Assembly (NCBI GenBank): GCA_021787565.1
Contig: JAJYLT010000011.1
Span: 1 to 64,000, forward strand
Reading direction: 5' to 3'
DNA length: 64,000 nucleotides
Source of the DNA: Acidobacteriota bacterium
GTDB lineage: Bacteria; Acidobacteriota; UBA4820; DSQY01
A model generated the notes under the pieces. That model had not been told where the DNA came from and searched no databases. It saw only the letters and a list, made by a program, of their open reading frames with translations. Made by a program: the position numbers and the translations under genes. Position 1 is the first letter of the stretch. The number at the start of each line of letters is the position of its first letter. This document shows positions 46,265 to 54,982 of the stretch, one piece after another.

Positions 46265-47607
46265 TCGTCCTGAACTTCCTCTACGCCCTGCTCTCGTTCG
46301 TCCTGCTGCTAGCCGTGCTGATCATCGTCCACGAGTTCGGCCACTACCTGGCCGGGCGCCTCCAGGGCTTCGCCATCGACGCCTTCTCCGTCGGGTTCGG
46401 CCCCAAGCTCCTCGAGGTGAAGGGAAAGTACAACCCGTGGCAGTTCCGGTGGATCCTCCTGGGCGGCTACGTGAAGTTCCGGGAGGAGGTCGGGGAGGGC
46501 GGCGACGCAGGAGAGGATGCCCCCTCGCAGCCCCAGGGCCCCGGCGAGCCCTTTTTCAAGAAGAAGCGGTGGCAGCGCTTCATCGTCATGATCATGGGGG
46601 TCACCTTCAACGCCCTGCTGGCCTACGGAATCTACTCCTCTCTTGCGATGTACGGCATGGAGGAGTCGGTTCTCCGCGACCAGCCTCCCGTCGTCGGATG
46701 GGTGGCGCCCAGTCTGCCGGCGGCCAAGGCGGGGATCGAGGCCGGCGACCTGCTCTACAGCCTGGACGGCCGCCACGTCTCGAACTGGGACCAGGCCAGG
46801 GAGCAGATCTACACGCTGACGCTGAGGCCCTACAACGTGGTCGTGATCCGCGACGGGAGGAAGCGGACCTTCCGGGTCGCGCCCGAGACGGTCACCATGA
46901 TGCACCAGCCCATGGGGGAGATCGGGGTCTTTCCGCAGCTACCGCCCGTCATCGGGGGGGTGGCGGCGCCCTCGCCGGCGGAAGCTGCCGGGATCCAGCC
47001 GGGCGACCGGATCGTGAGCGTGGACGGGCAGCGCTTTCAGTACTGGGACCAGTTCTACCAGGCCATGCTCCAGGGGAAAGGTGATCCCCGGCACTTCACC
47101 ATCGAGCGCGGCGGAAAACTGCTGAACTTCACCATCACGCCCGAGTGGAACGCCCAGGCCGGCCGCTACCTCATCGGAGTGGCGGCGCAGGAGAGCACGT
47201 GGGTCCGCTACCCCTTCCCCTCCAACCTGGGCAAGGCCTGGCGAATGATCGCCGACCAGTCCACCCTCACCTACCGGGCCATCCAGGGGCTCTTCCAGCG
47301 CAAGATCTCCCTCCAGTCCATGCAGGGGCCCGTGAGCATCGCCTACATCACGGCCCAGGCCGTGAGGGCCGGCTTCTACAGCATTCTGTACTGGATGGCG
47401 CTGATCTCGCTGCAGCTCGCCCTCGTGAACCTCCTGCCGGTCCCCGGCCTGGACGGCGGGCAGATCCTGATCCTGGCGGTGGAGGGGGCGATCCGGCGGG
47501 ACCTCCCGACCGTGGTGAAGGAGCGGATCATCATGGCGGGCTTCGCGCTGGTCATGGTCTTCTTCGCGGTGGTGCTCTTCGTGGATACGGCCAAGTTCTT
47601 CCACTGA
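46261..47607 (+). CDS. rseP: RIP site-2 metalloprotease RseP
   Basis: The product is about 448 residues from a TTG that overlaps the dxr stop. The zinc motif is VHEFGHYLAG in the first transmembrane helix. Two PDZ-like domains follow (about 145-220 and 230-310, with AAKAGIEAGDLLYSLDG and AAGIQPGDRIVSVDG), and the second metal motif NLLPVPGLDGG lies near the C-terminus. It cleaves transmembrane anti-sigma factors in envelope stress. A bulky loop before the first PDZ is acidic and Pro-rich. Confidence 0.95.
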   Translation: MIVLNFLYALLSFVLLLAVLIIVHEFGHYLAGRLQGFAIDAFSVGFGPKLLEVKGKYNPWQFRWILLGGYVKFREEVGEGGDAGEDAPSQPQGPGEPFFKKKRWQRFIVMIMGVTFNALLAYGIYSSLAMYGMEESVLRDQPPVVGWVAPSLPAAKAGIEAGDLLYSLDGRHVSNWDQAREQIYTLTLRPYNVVVIRDGRKRTFRVAPETVTMMHQPMGEIGVFPQLPPVIGGVAAPSPAEAAGIQPGDRIVSVDGQRFQYWDQFYQAMLQGKGDPRHFTIERGGKLLNFTITPEWNAQAGRYLIGVAAQESTWVRYPFPSNLGKAWRMIADQSTLTYRAIQGLFQRKISLQSMQGPVSIAYITAQAVRAGFYSILYWMALISLQLALVNLLPVPGLDGGQILILAVEGAIRRDLPTVVKERIIMAGFALVMVFFAVVLFVDTAKFFH

Positions 47608-47632
47608 TCGGCCTGGGCGGGGGCAGGTGAAG

Positions 47633-47947
47633 ATGGCGGCGAGCGACATCTTCGAACCGTTCGAGCGGCTCGTTTCCATGCGGATCCTGGGCCGAGAGGC
47701 GAAGGTTCCGGAGAACAACCTCCTCCTCAGGTGCTACCAGTACCTCGCGCCCCAGATCGTCCCCTACGGTGACTTCTGCTGGAACGCCGACTGCCGGAAC
47801 TGCGCCGTGACGCTCCTGCGCTCGGGTCGCACCGAAGAGGTGCTCTCCTGCCAGACAATCGTCCGGGAGGGGGACGAAATCGTGGATCTGGGGCCCGAAG
47901 TGGAGTATGTACTGCTCCCCTGGCTCCAGGGATGGGAAGGTCCATGA
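47633..47947 (+). CDS. Small 2Fe-2S ferredoxin-like protein
   Basis: The 104-residue product has four cysteines arranged C-x4-C-x2-C (CWNADCRNC) and a fourth in LSCQT, the plant-type 2Fe-2S spacing. Unlike classical ferredoxins the domain is embedded in a short protein without a clear beta-grasp N-terminus. The start could instead be the GTG at 47627. It overlaps the start of the crotonase-like gene, suggesting a partner role with acyl-CoA enzymes. Confidence 0.55.
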   Translation: MAASDIFEPFERLVSMRILGREAKVPENNLLLRCYQYLAPQIVPYGDFCWNADCRNCAVTLLRSGRTEEVLSCQTIVREGDEIVDLGPEVEYVLLPWLQGWEGP

Positions 47948-48579
47948 TGACCGCCTCCATTGAGCTCCACCGTCCGGGCTGGCCAGGGCGGCTCGAGGAG
48001 GCCATGGCCTCGGGCGCGGCCATCGTCCTGGCCGCGGGGGGAGCCGCCGAGTGTCCTCCCGTCACGGGGGATGCGGTGGAGGCCCTGCTCCGCCACCCAT
48101 GGCCCGTCCTGGGCGTGGTGGCGGGACGCGTGGGAGCCGGCGCCAGCCCCCTGTTCCTGGCCTGCGACGGTCTCTCGTGGTGCCGGGACGGGGTCTTGGA
48201 GCTGCGGCCGGAGGGCCGGGGCGAGGCCACGCTGCTGGCGTGGCGCCTGGGCGCGGCGGGGGCCGCGCGGTGCTGGTTCGGCGGAGGGCGCCTGACCCCA
48301 GCCGTGGCGCGCTCCTCGGCCTGGATTCGCACCACCCGTTCGGGGTATGCCGAAGCCCTGGAGCAGACGCTTCACGCCTTCGGGGGATTCTCGCCCACCG
48401 CCCTCGGTCTCTTGCGCGAACTCCTGATCCACCAGCACGGGCTCGCGACGGGACCGGCCCTGGCCCTGGAGCGGCGCGCCTTCAGCCTCCTCTTCGCCTC
48501 GGGCGAGCCGCTGGAGGGGATAGGCGCCTTCCTGGAGCACAGGCCGCCGCGGTTTGGGATAGTGAGAAGTGAGAAGTGA
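47944..48579 (+). CDS. Crotonase-like protein of divergent type
   Basis: The 211-residue product has a weak enoyl-CoA hydratase/isomerase pattern: AIVLAAGGAAECPPV near residue 25 where an oxyanion-hole strand would be, and a C-terminal ALERRAFSLLFASGEPLEGIGAFLEHR resembling the crotonase trimerisation helix. The canonical Glu residues are not clear. The ATG overlaps the stop of the small ferredoxin-like gene. It precedes an acyl-CoA dehydrogenase. Confidence 0.55.
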   Translation: MMTASIELHRPGWPGRLEEAMASGAAIVLAAGGAAECPPVTGDAVEALLRHPWPVLGVVAGRVGAGASPLFLACDGLSWCRDGVLELRPEGRGEATLLAWRLGAAGAARCWFGGGRLTPAVARSSAWIRTTRSGYAEALEQTLHAFGGFSPTALGLLRELLIHQHGLATGPALALERRAFSLLFASGEPLEGIGAFLEHRPPRFGIVRSEK

Positions 48580-48592
48580 GAAGGATGGCTGT

Positions 48593-48621
48593 TTGGCGGT
48601 GGTTGGTCCGGCTGGTATAGT
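48593..48621 (+). promoter_or_regulatory. Candidate sigma70 promoter for acyl-CoA dehydrogenase
   Basis: TTGGCG and TATAGT are separated by 17 bases and lie 58 bases before the ATG at 48679. The -35 box is weak. The preceding 48563-48585 holds short GTGAGAAGT repeats. Confidence 0.4.
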
Positions 48622-48678
48622 AGGCTCTCTCATCGCTCAAACCACGCTGCGAGAGAGATCACCGAAGGAGAACGGGCC

Positions 48679-49821
48679 ATGGACTTCGAGCTAAACGAAG
48701 ACCAGAAGATGATCCGCGAGATGGTGAGGAACTTCGCCGAGCAGGAGATCCGGCCCGGGGTCCAGAATCGGGACGAGGAGGGGCGATTCATCGGCGAGCT
48801 CCTCCCGGGGCTGGCGGAACTGGGCCTGCTCGGCATGATCGTGCCCGAGGCGTACGGGGGGTCGGGACTCGACAGCGTGGCCTACGCCGTGGCCATCGAG
48901 GAGCTGGCGCGGGTCTGCCCCTCCACGGCGGTCACCGTCTCGGTCACCAATTCGGTTTGCCAGGAACCCATCCTGCGCTTCGGCAGCGAGGAGCAGAAGC
49001 GGCGCTTCCTGCCGCCGCTGGCGAGCGGCCGGCAGCTCGGCGGTTTCTGCCTGACCGAGCCCGGAGCCGGCTCGGACGCCGGGGCCCTCAAGACCCGCGC
49101 CGTGCGCGACGGAGACCGCTACGTCCTGAACGGCTCCAAGGCCTGGATCACCAACACCCACGTTGGCAAGACGTTTATCGTGCTTGCCAATGTCAATCCA
49201 GATCTCGGCCACAGGGGGATCACCGCCTTCGTCGTGACCTCGGACCTGCCGGGATTCACCTTCCTGCCGGAGGAGAAGAAGATGGGGCTGCGCGCGAGCA
49301 TCACCTCCGGCGTCGCTTTCGAGGATTGCCCGGTCCCGGTCGCCAACCGCCTGGGCGAGGAGGGGATGGGCATGAAGATCGCCCTGGCCACGCTGGACTC
49401 GTCCCGGATCGGCATCGCAGCGCAGGCCGTGGGCATCGGGCAGGGGGCGCTGGAGGAGGCGGTCCGCTACGGCCTGGGGCGCGAGACGTTCGGCAAGCCC
49501 ATCGCCGAGCACCAGGCCATCCAGTTCATGCTGGCCGAGGCGGCCACCAATCTGGAGGCGGCCAGGCTCCTCACCTACCGAGCCGCCGCCATGAAGGACG
49601 AGGCGATTCCGGGGCTCTCGCGGGCCTCCAGCATGGCCAAGCTCTATGCCTCCGAGGCCGCCAAGGCCGTCTGCGACTCGGCCGTCCAGATCCACGGCGC
49701 TTACGGTTACAGCCGGGAGTACGCCGTGGAGCGCTTCTACCGGGACGTCCGGGTGACGACCATCTACGAGGGCACCAGCGAGGTGCAGCGCATGGTCATC
49801 GCGCGCTCCCTCCTGAAGTAG
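48679..49821 (+). CDS. Acyl-CoA dehydrogenase
   Basis: The 380-residue product has the typical short-chain acyl-CoA dehydrogenase order: N-terminal helical domain ([20 protein letters not shown]), the FAD/substrate region [18 protein letters not shown] with KAWITN, and the C-terminal domain with [20 protein letters not shown] and [11 protein letters not shown], which supplies the catalytic Glu. It oxidises acyl-CoA to enoyl-CoA. No electron-transfer flavoprotein is nearby, although the small ferredoxin-like gene is. Confidence 0.95.
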   Translation: MDFELNEDQKMIREMVRNFAEQEIRPGVQNRDEEGRFIGELLPGLAELGLLGMIVPEAYGGSGLDSVAYAVAIEELARVCPSTAVTVSVTNSVCQEPILRFGSEEQKRRFLPPLASGRQLGGFCLTEPGAGSDAGALKTRAVRDGDRYVLNGSKAWITNTHVGKTFIVLANVNPDLGHRGITAFVVTSDLPGFTFLPEEKKMGLRASITSGVAFEDCPVPVANRLGEEGMGMKIALATLDSSRIGIAAQAVGIGQGALEEAVRYGLGRETFGKPIAEHQAIQFMLAEAATNLEAARLLTYRAAAMKDEAIPGLSRASSMAKLYASEAAKAVCDSAVQIHGAYGYSREYAVERFYRDVRVTTIYEGTSEVQRMVIARSLLK

Positions 49822-49988
49822 CGGACCGTCCGGCCGCGCTCCCGTGCCACGCTTGACGGCGGCGGACCCGCCTCCCTACATTTGGTCAGAAGCAAAGAAG
49901 GTGAGTCCGATGCGGCAGGCTCGAGGTGGCTTCGCCCCGTGACGGGGCACGGGCCTTGCGGGGATCGGTTTGCGCGAGGAACGGAACA

Positions 49989-50705
49989 ATGGCCTGGATC
50001 GGTCTTCTCGGCCTGTTGACGGGCCTTGCACTGGGCGGCCTGGCGGTTCAGGCCCTCAGGCGTCGTTTCCGAGACCGGGAGCAAGAGCTGGCGCGCGAGG
50101 CGCAGGAGGCGGCCCTGGCCCTCGCCGACGCCCGGATGCGCCTGGGCGCCGTGCAGGCCGAGCTGGCAGCGAGCCGGGCCTCCCTCGATGCGGTCGCGAG
50201 GGAAGACCCCTTGACGGGGCTGTTCAACAAGGAGGTCTTCCAGGAGACGCTGGAGAGCGAGTGGCGGAGGGGGTTCCGTTACGGCGCATCGGTTTCCGTC
50301 CTCCTGATCCAAACGGACGCGGACGGTCCTCGGAGTCCGGTCGCCCGCGAACCGAAAACCATTCAGACGGTCGGCGAGCTGGTGGACCAGACCCTTCAGA
50401 GGCCCGGAGACATGACGGCGCGCCTGGGCGAGGCCACATTCGGCGCCATTCTCTCCGGCACCGACGCGGAGGGGGCGGCGGAAGCAGGAGAGATCGTTCG
50501 ATCAAAGGTCGAGGAGATACGGCTGGCGCACGACGGCAAGGGGCCCAGGGGCGCCGTGACGGTCAGCGTCGGGGCGGCCACGGCCTATCCCGGAAAAGGG
50601 CTCAGCTCCGAAAGGCTCATGGGGGCAGCGAAGGAGGCCCTGAGCAAGGCCCGCGGCGAGGGCGGAAACCGCGTGGCCCTCGCGGATATGCTGTGGCCGG
50701 AGTAG
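49989..50705 (+). CDS. Degenerate GGDEF-domain membrane protein
   Basis: The 238-residue product has one N-terminal transmembrane helix and a coiled coil, then a GGDEF-like fold: DPLTGLFNKEVFQETLE at the start and VTVSVGAATAYPGKGLSSERLM with AKEALSKARGEGGNRV at the end. The signature is RLGEATFGAIL, so the GGDEF motif is lost and the metal-binding Asp is missing (LIQTDADG). It is therefore probably not a cyclase and may instead bind nucleotide or act as a scaffold. Confidence 0.75.
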   Translation: MAWIGLLGLLTGLALGGLAVQALRRRFRDREQELAREAQEAALALADARMRLGAVQAELAASRASLDAVAREDPLTGLFNKEVFQETLESEWRRGFRYGASVSVLLIQTDADGPRSPVAREPKTIQTVGELVDQTLQRPGDMTARLGEATFGAILSGTDAEGAAEAGEIVRSKVEEIRLAHDGKGPRGAVTVSVGAATAYPGKGLSSERLMGAAKEALSKARGEGGNRVALADMLWPE

Positions 50706-50744
50706 GAAGCAAAAAGTAAGAAGTAAGAAGGAAATTCCGCGATG
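50706..50744. repeat. Micro-repeat and fragment of family 2 outer end
   Basis: AAGTAAGAAGTAAGAAGG is followed by AAATTCCGCGATG, which is 13 bases of the outer inverted repeat of the 143-bp element without the rest. Confidence 0.6.
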
Positions 50745-50758
50745 AAAGTCCCGCCGAG

Positions 50759-50817
50759 GTGGGAGCCGTCGCCCGACGGCGACTTCCCCTCGTTCTCGAT
50801 CGGACGATCGCCCCCAC
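50759..50817 (-). repeat. REP family 1 BIME
   Basis: GTGGGAGC plus the B palindrome (CGTCGCCCGACGGCGAC) is followed after 13 bases by a diverged A half with the core CGATCGGACGATCG. It sits 98 bases before tRNA-Sec. Confidence 0.8.
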
Positions 50818-50915
50818 AACCTGCCGGCCGCGCCCAGTGACCGCTTCCTCCATCTCGGGATTGCGGCTCGGGGCCCATCTTGACCCCTCCGCACGCATAC
50901 CCTATCCTCACAAGC

Positions 50916-51013
50916 GGAGGTGCTTCGGGGCTGGTGCCTTGCGCGGCCTTCAAAGCCGTTGGACCGGGGCTAACCCCCCGGCCGGTGGGTTCGATTCCCA
51001 TGCGCCTCCGCCA
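50916..51013 (+). tRNA. selC: Selenocysteine tRNA (UCA)
   Basis: A 98-base tRNA has the tRNA-Sec features: an 8-bp acceptor stem (GGAGGTGC with GCGCCTCC), an anticodon arm with loop CTTCAAA (anticodon UCA, 50950-50952), a long variable arm (GGACCGGGGC...CCCCCCGGCC) and a T-arm with TTCGATT. Discriminator G and an encoded CCA end at 51013. It implies a SelA/SelB/SelD system elsewhere in the genome. No selenoprotein was recognised here. It is followed by duplicated copies of its own 3' end. Confidence 0.95.
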
Positions 51014-51206
51014 AGGGGATGGAAACGGGGAAACGGAGAGACAGGGAGACAGGGAGAAGAAGCCGGCGTGAAGCCGGCTTCGCGCGTTGGTGGGGTGAAA
51101 GCATGGGAATCGAAGGGTGGGAGACGGCGTAGCCCCACCCGCGAGAGCGCGAGCGATGAGCGAGCACTCGCAACGGAGTGGGGCAAGCCGAGGGACCCAC
51201 CCCGGG
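50988..51206 (+). repeat. 219-bp direct repeat, copy 1 (starts in the tRNA-Sec T-arm)
   Basis: The repeat begins inside the tRNA at GGTTCGATTCCC and continues through CCA into the downstream element. It includes a GAAGCCGGC/GCCGGCTTC hairpin, an inverted T-arm copy (51101-51114) and the covarying hairpin closed by 51133-51138 and 51178-51183. One base differs from copy 2. Confidence 0.95.
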
Positions 51207-51270
51207 AACCGTGGGCGGCCTTGAAACGGAGCCGCGAGACCCGCGAGCGGCGAGGCTTCTAGGCCGCGCA
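51207..51270 (+). repeat. Second covarying hairpin of the tRNA-associated repeat
   Basis: GCGGCCTTGAA (51215-51225) pairs with TTCTAGGCCGC (51257-51267), enclosing GCCGCGAGA...GCGAGCGGC. The same helix in the tRNA-Arg repeat is GCGCCCTTGAA with TTCTAGGGCGC. Confidence 0.8.
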
Positions 51271-51489
51271 GGTTCGATTCCCATGCGCCTCCGCCAAGGG
51301 GATGGAAACGGGGAAACGGAGAGACAGGGAGACGGGGAGAAGAAGCCGGCGTGAAGCCGGCTTCGCGCGTTGGTGGGGTGAAAGCATGGGAATCGAAGGG
51401 TGGGAGACGGCGTAGCCCCACCCGCGAGAGCGCGAGCGATGAGCGAGCACTCGCAACGGAGTGGGGCAAGCCGAGGGACCCACCCCGGG
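51271..51489 (+). repeat. 219-bp direct repeat, copy 2 (with a tRNA-Sec 3' end)
   Basis: This copy starts with a complete T-arm half, acceptor 3' strand and CCA (51271-51296) that are not attached to a tRNA 5' half. The period relative to copy 1 is 283 bases. The second hairpin is missing after this copy, because 51490 onward is different sequence. Confidence 0.95.
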
Positions 51490-51898
51490 GTTCGAGGATA
51501 CGGATGCGCGGCGAGACGCGAAGACATGCAGCATCGAGCCGCAGCAGCCGTCCGAAGAAAGCCTGGGCCAGCGCCGAACTCCAGCGGGCGTCCCTCTAGC
51601 CCAGGCCGGGAGAGCCCCTTCGAAGGACAAAGGCGTTGGAGCGGAGCGAGCGGACTCTAACGCGAGCGAGCATCCTACGGCGCCTAGGTTCGATTCCCTT
51701 AGACGGCCGCGGGGTGGCCGCAGAAGCGCTCTCCAGGACGCGATTCTCCGATGGCCCCGCCTGGCTGGGTTTCTCATCGACCATCTATCCTCTCTCATCG
51801 CTTCCGCCGTTGCGCCGGATGGGCCGCTCCGCTAGACTGTCGCCGCCTGGAGGGAGTTTCGAATCGGCCCCACGGCGCGATGCCACGAAAGGACCTGC
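51490..51898 (+). other. Diverged tRNA-like/repeat remnant and spacer before nadB
   Basis: CTAGCCCAGGCCGGGAGAGC around 51598 resembles a D-arm. GGCGTTGGAG and CTCTAACGC form a hairpin (about 51632-51663), and GGTTCGATTCCC at 51686 is a T-loop. The parts could be a tRNA pseudogene with an insertion, or a third, diverged copy of the tRNA-associated repeat. No convincing ORF is present in 50706-51898. Confidence 0.4.
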
Positions 51899-53491
51899 AT
51901 GCCGGTGGATCCCAAGGAAACGCTGAGTTGCGACCTGCTCGTCCTGGGATCGGGCATCGCGGGGCTGCGGGGAGCCATCGAGGCGGCAGGTGCCGGGTGG
52001 GACGTCCTGGTGGTCACCAAGGACCACCCGCGCGAATCCAACACCGAGTACGCCCAGGGCGGCATCGCCGTGGCCCTCTCCGAAGGGGATGACCCGGAGG
52101 CGCACCTGCACGATACGCTGGAGGCGGGGGACGGACTCTGCGACGAGCGCGCGGTGCGCGTTCTCGTGGAGGACGGGCGCGAGCGGGTTCGCGAGCTGAT
52201 CCGATGGGGGGCCGAGTTCGACCGCCAGGATGGCGAACTGCACTACACGCGAGAGGCGGCCCACGGGAGGAACCGCATCCTCCACTCCCAGGGGGACGCC
52301 ACGGGGAGGGAGCTGGAGAGGGCGCTGACCGTCAGGGCGGCCACCCAGGAGCGGATCCGGACCCTTCCCTTTCACACCGGCATCCGGCTGGCGTCCGACG
52401 GAAGCCGATGCCTGGGCGCCTGGATCCTGGACGAGGCGGATGACCGGCCGGTGGCCGTCAAGGCGCGGGCCGTCCTGCTGGCTACCGGAGGCCTGGGGCG
52501 GCTTTTCCGGGAATCCACCAATCCGGCGGTGGCCACGGGCGACGGCATGGCCATGGCCATCGAGGCCGGATTGACGATGGCCAACCTGGAATTCGTGCAG
52601 TTCCATCCCACGGCCCTTTTCCTCAAGGGAGCCCCGCGCTTCCTCCTGTCGGAGAGCCTGCGCGGCGAGGGGGCCTACCTGCGAAATGCCGACGGGCAGA
52701 GGTTCATGGAGAAGTACCATCCCATGGGAGAGCTGGCCCCGAGGGACGTGGTCTCCAGGGCCATCACCTCGGAGATCAAGGCCACCGGCGGCCGGCCCGT
52801 GACCCTCGACATGACGCACCTCGATCCGGGCTTCATCGCCGGCCGCTTTCCCATGATCCACTCCACCTGCCTGCAGTTCGGACTGGATATCTCCCGCGAG
52901 CCGATCCCCGTTTCGCCCGCCGCCCATTACATGATGGGGGGCGTGGAGACGGACACCGAGGGTCGAACATCCCTGGCGGGGGTCTACGCGGCGGGGGAGG
53001 TCGCGTGCACGGGTGTCCACGGCGCCAACCGCCTCGCCAGCAATTCACTCCTTGAGGGACTGGTCTTCGGCACCAGGGCCAGCCGGGCCGCCCTGGGGGA
53101 GAGCCCGCCCCTCGGCGCCGGCGGCTCCTTCCCACCGCCGGAGCTCCCGGCCTGTTCCGACCTCGACCGCACGAACAGGCTGCGGCGCCGCATCGCGGAG
53201 GTGATGTGGAACGGCGTGGGCATCATCCGCGAGGCCGGCGGACTGCGCGCCGCGCGGCTCGAACTGGAGGGGATGAGGCGGGAACTGGGCAGGGGCTGTC
53301 TGCATCGCCGCGTTCTGGAGACGGCCAACATGGCCCTCCTGGGGGACGCCATGGCGGCAAGCGCCATGTACAGAACCGAGAGCCGGGGGGCGCACTACCG
53401 CGAGGATTACCCCTCTCCGGACGACCTCACCTGGCGGCGTCCCACGCGGCTCAGACGGGAGCACGACCGGCTTTCATTCCTGGAGGGCTAG
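51899..53491 (+). CDS. nadB: L-aspartate oxidase
   Basis: The 530-residue product has the FAD motif CDLLVLGSGIAGLRGAIEA, NTEYAQGGIAVAL, the substrate region HSQGDATGRELE, FVQFHPTALF, RDVVSRAI and AHYMMGGVETD and GEVACTGVHGANRLASNSLLEGLVFG. It oxidises aspartate to iminoaspartate for NAD synthesis. It is followed closely by a biotin carboxylase gene. nadA and nadC are not in the window. Confidence 0.95.
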   Translation: MPVDPKETLSCDLLVLGSGIAGLRGAIEAAGAGWDVLVVTKDHPRESNTEYAQGGIAVALSEGDDPEAHLHDTLEAGDGLCDERAVRVLVEDGRERVRELIRWGAEFDRQDGELHYTREAAHGRNRILHSQGDATGRELERALTVRAATQERIRTLPFHTGIRLASDGSRCLGAWILDEADDRPVAVKARAVLLATGGLGRLFRESTNPAVATGDGMAMAIEAGLTMANLEFVQFHPTALFLKGAPRFLLSESLRGEGAYLRNADGQRFMEKYHPMGELAPRDVVSRAITSEIKATGGRPVTLDMTHLDPGFIAGRFPMIHSTCLQFGLDISREPIPVSPAAHYMMGGVETDTEGRTSLAGVYAAGEVACTGVHGANRLASNSLLEGLVFGTRASRAALGESPPLGAGGSFPPPELPACSDLDRTNRLRRRIAEVMWNGVGIIREAGGLRAARLELEGMRRELGRGCLHRRVLETANMALLGDAMAASAMYRTESRGAHYREDYPSPDDLTWRRPTRLRREHDRLSFLEG

Positions 53492-53494
53492 CCC

Positions 53495-54979
53495 ATGAAG
53501 AAAGTGCTCATCGCGAACCGCGGGGAGATCGCCGTCCGGATCATCCGCGCCCTCAGGGATATGGAGATGTCCGCCGTGGCCGTCTTCTCCGATGCGGATC
53601 GGAGCGCGCGCCACGTCCGCCTGGCCGATGAGGCCTACTGCATCGGCCCGCCGCCCTCCAGCGAGAGCTACCTCAACATGGATGCCATCCTCGACGTGGC
53701 CAAGCGTAGCGGTGCCGAGGCCATCCACCCCGGCTACGGCTTCCTCTCCGAGAACGCCGAGTTCGCGGCCCGCTGCGCCGAGGTGGGGCTCGTGTTCATC
53801 GGACCCCCGCCCGCGGCCATCCGGGCCATGGGAGAGAAGACCCAGGCCCGGCGGATCATGGCGAAGGCGGGCGTGCCCGTGGTGCCGGGCACGCTGGAGC
53901 CGCTACGCGACGCCGAGGAGGCGGCCGCCGAGGCGGAGAAGGTGGGTTATCCCGTCATGCTCAAGGCCGCCGCCGGCGGCGGTGGCAAGGGGATGCGCCT
54001 GGTGCACGAGGCCAAGGAGCTCCGCGCCGCCTTCAGGGACGCCTCCTCGGAAGCCGTGCAGTCCTTCGGGGACGGCTCGGTCTACCTCGAGAAGGCCATC
54101 CTCAGGCCGCGCCACATCGAGATGCAGATCCTCGCCGACGCCCACGGAAACGTGGTCTACATGGGCGAGCGCGAATGCTCCATCCAGAGGCGGCACCAGA
54201 AGATCGTGGAGGAGGCCCCGTCGCCCATGGTGGGACCCCAGATGCGGGCCGCCATGGGCGAGATCGCCGTGAAGGCCGCCCGGGCCGTGGGCTACGTGAA
54301 CGCGGGGACCATCGAGTTTCTCGTGGACGAGCGGGGCCAGTTCTACTTCATGGAGATGAACACGAGGCTCCAGGTGGAGCACGCCGTCACGGAGATGGTC
54401 ACGGGCATCGACTTGGCGCGCGCGCAGATCCGCATCGCGGCGGGTGAGAAGCTCCGCTTCCGGCAGGAGGAGATCTCCATCCGAGGCTCGGCCATCGAGT
54501 GCCGGATCTACGCCGAGGACCCCGAAAATCACTTCCTGCCGTGCCCCGGCAAGATCGAGGCCGTGCGCCTTCCGGAAGGGCCCGGAGTGAGGGTGGACTC
54601 CTCCGTCTTCACCTCCGGGGAGGTCAGCCTCTACTACGATCCCATGGTCGCCAAGGTGGTCACGTGGGGCAGGGACAGGGTCATCGCCGCCCGCTCCATG
54701 ATACGCGCCCTCCAGGAGTTCCAGATCGTGGGAATCCGCACCAACCGGAACTTCCTGCTCCAGATCGTCTCCCATCCGGAGTTTCTGGAGGGGCGCCTGG
54801 ACACCGGCTTCATCCCGCGGATCCTGGGAGAGAGGGGATTCCGTTCGCCGGGCCCCCACCCGGTGGCGGACATCGCCGCCGCGATCTTCGCCTACGAGTC
54901 GGCGAGGCGGCAGCGGCCCTGCGCCGGAGGCGCGACGACGGGGCCGAGCGCCTGGCGGCGCGCCATGAGAAGGGGGTGA
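53495..54979 (+). CDS. accC: Biotin carboxylase subunit
   Basis: The 494-residue product has the ATP-grasp biotin carboxylase markers: KKVLIANRGEIAVRIIRA, HPGYGFLSENAEFA, KAAAGGGGKGMRLV, EMNTRLQVEHAVTEM and the C-terminal GRDRVIAARSMIRALQEFQI. It could belong to acetyl-CoA carboxylase or to a propionyl/methylcrotonyl-CoA type enzyme; the adjacent separate biotin carrier gene fits either. It lies three bases after nadB. Confidence 0.88.
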   Translation: MKKVLIANRGEIAVRIIRALRDMEMSAVAVFSDADRSARHVRLADEAYCIGPPPSSESYLNMDAILDVAKRSGAEAIHPGYGFLSENAEFAARCAEVGLVFIGPPPAAIRAMGEKTQARRIMAKAGVPVVPGTLEPLRDAEEAAAEAEKVGYPVMLKAAAGGGGKGMRLVHEAKELRAAFRDASSEAVQSFGDGSVYLEKAILRPRHIEMQILADAHGNVVYMGERECSIQRRHQKIVEEAPSPMVGPQMRAAMGEIAVKAARAVGYVNAGTIEFLVDERGQFYFMEMNTRLQVEHAVTEMVTGIDLARAQIRIAAGEKLRFRQEEISIRGSAIECRIYAEDPENHFLPCPGKIEAVRLPEGPGVRVDSSVFTSGEVSLYYDPMVAKVVTWGRDRVIAARSMIRALQEFQIVGIRTNRNFLLQIVSHPEFLEGRLDTGFIPRILGERGFRSPGPHPVADIAAAIFAYESARRQRPCAGGATTGPSAWRRAMRRG

Positions 54980-54982
54980 GCC

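Noticed and set aside
51588-51709. A functional tRNA with an intron
   Set aside because: D-arm-like, hairpin and T-loop-like pieces are present, but the acceptor and T stems do not pair well. It was kept only as a low-confidence remnant.
50585-51798. Open frames in the tRNA-Sec repeat island
   Set aside because: They repeat the same peptide segments because they translate the 219-bp direct repeats. There is no ribosome binding site or family match.
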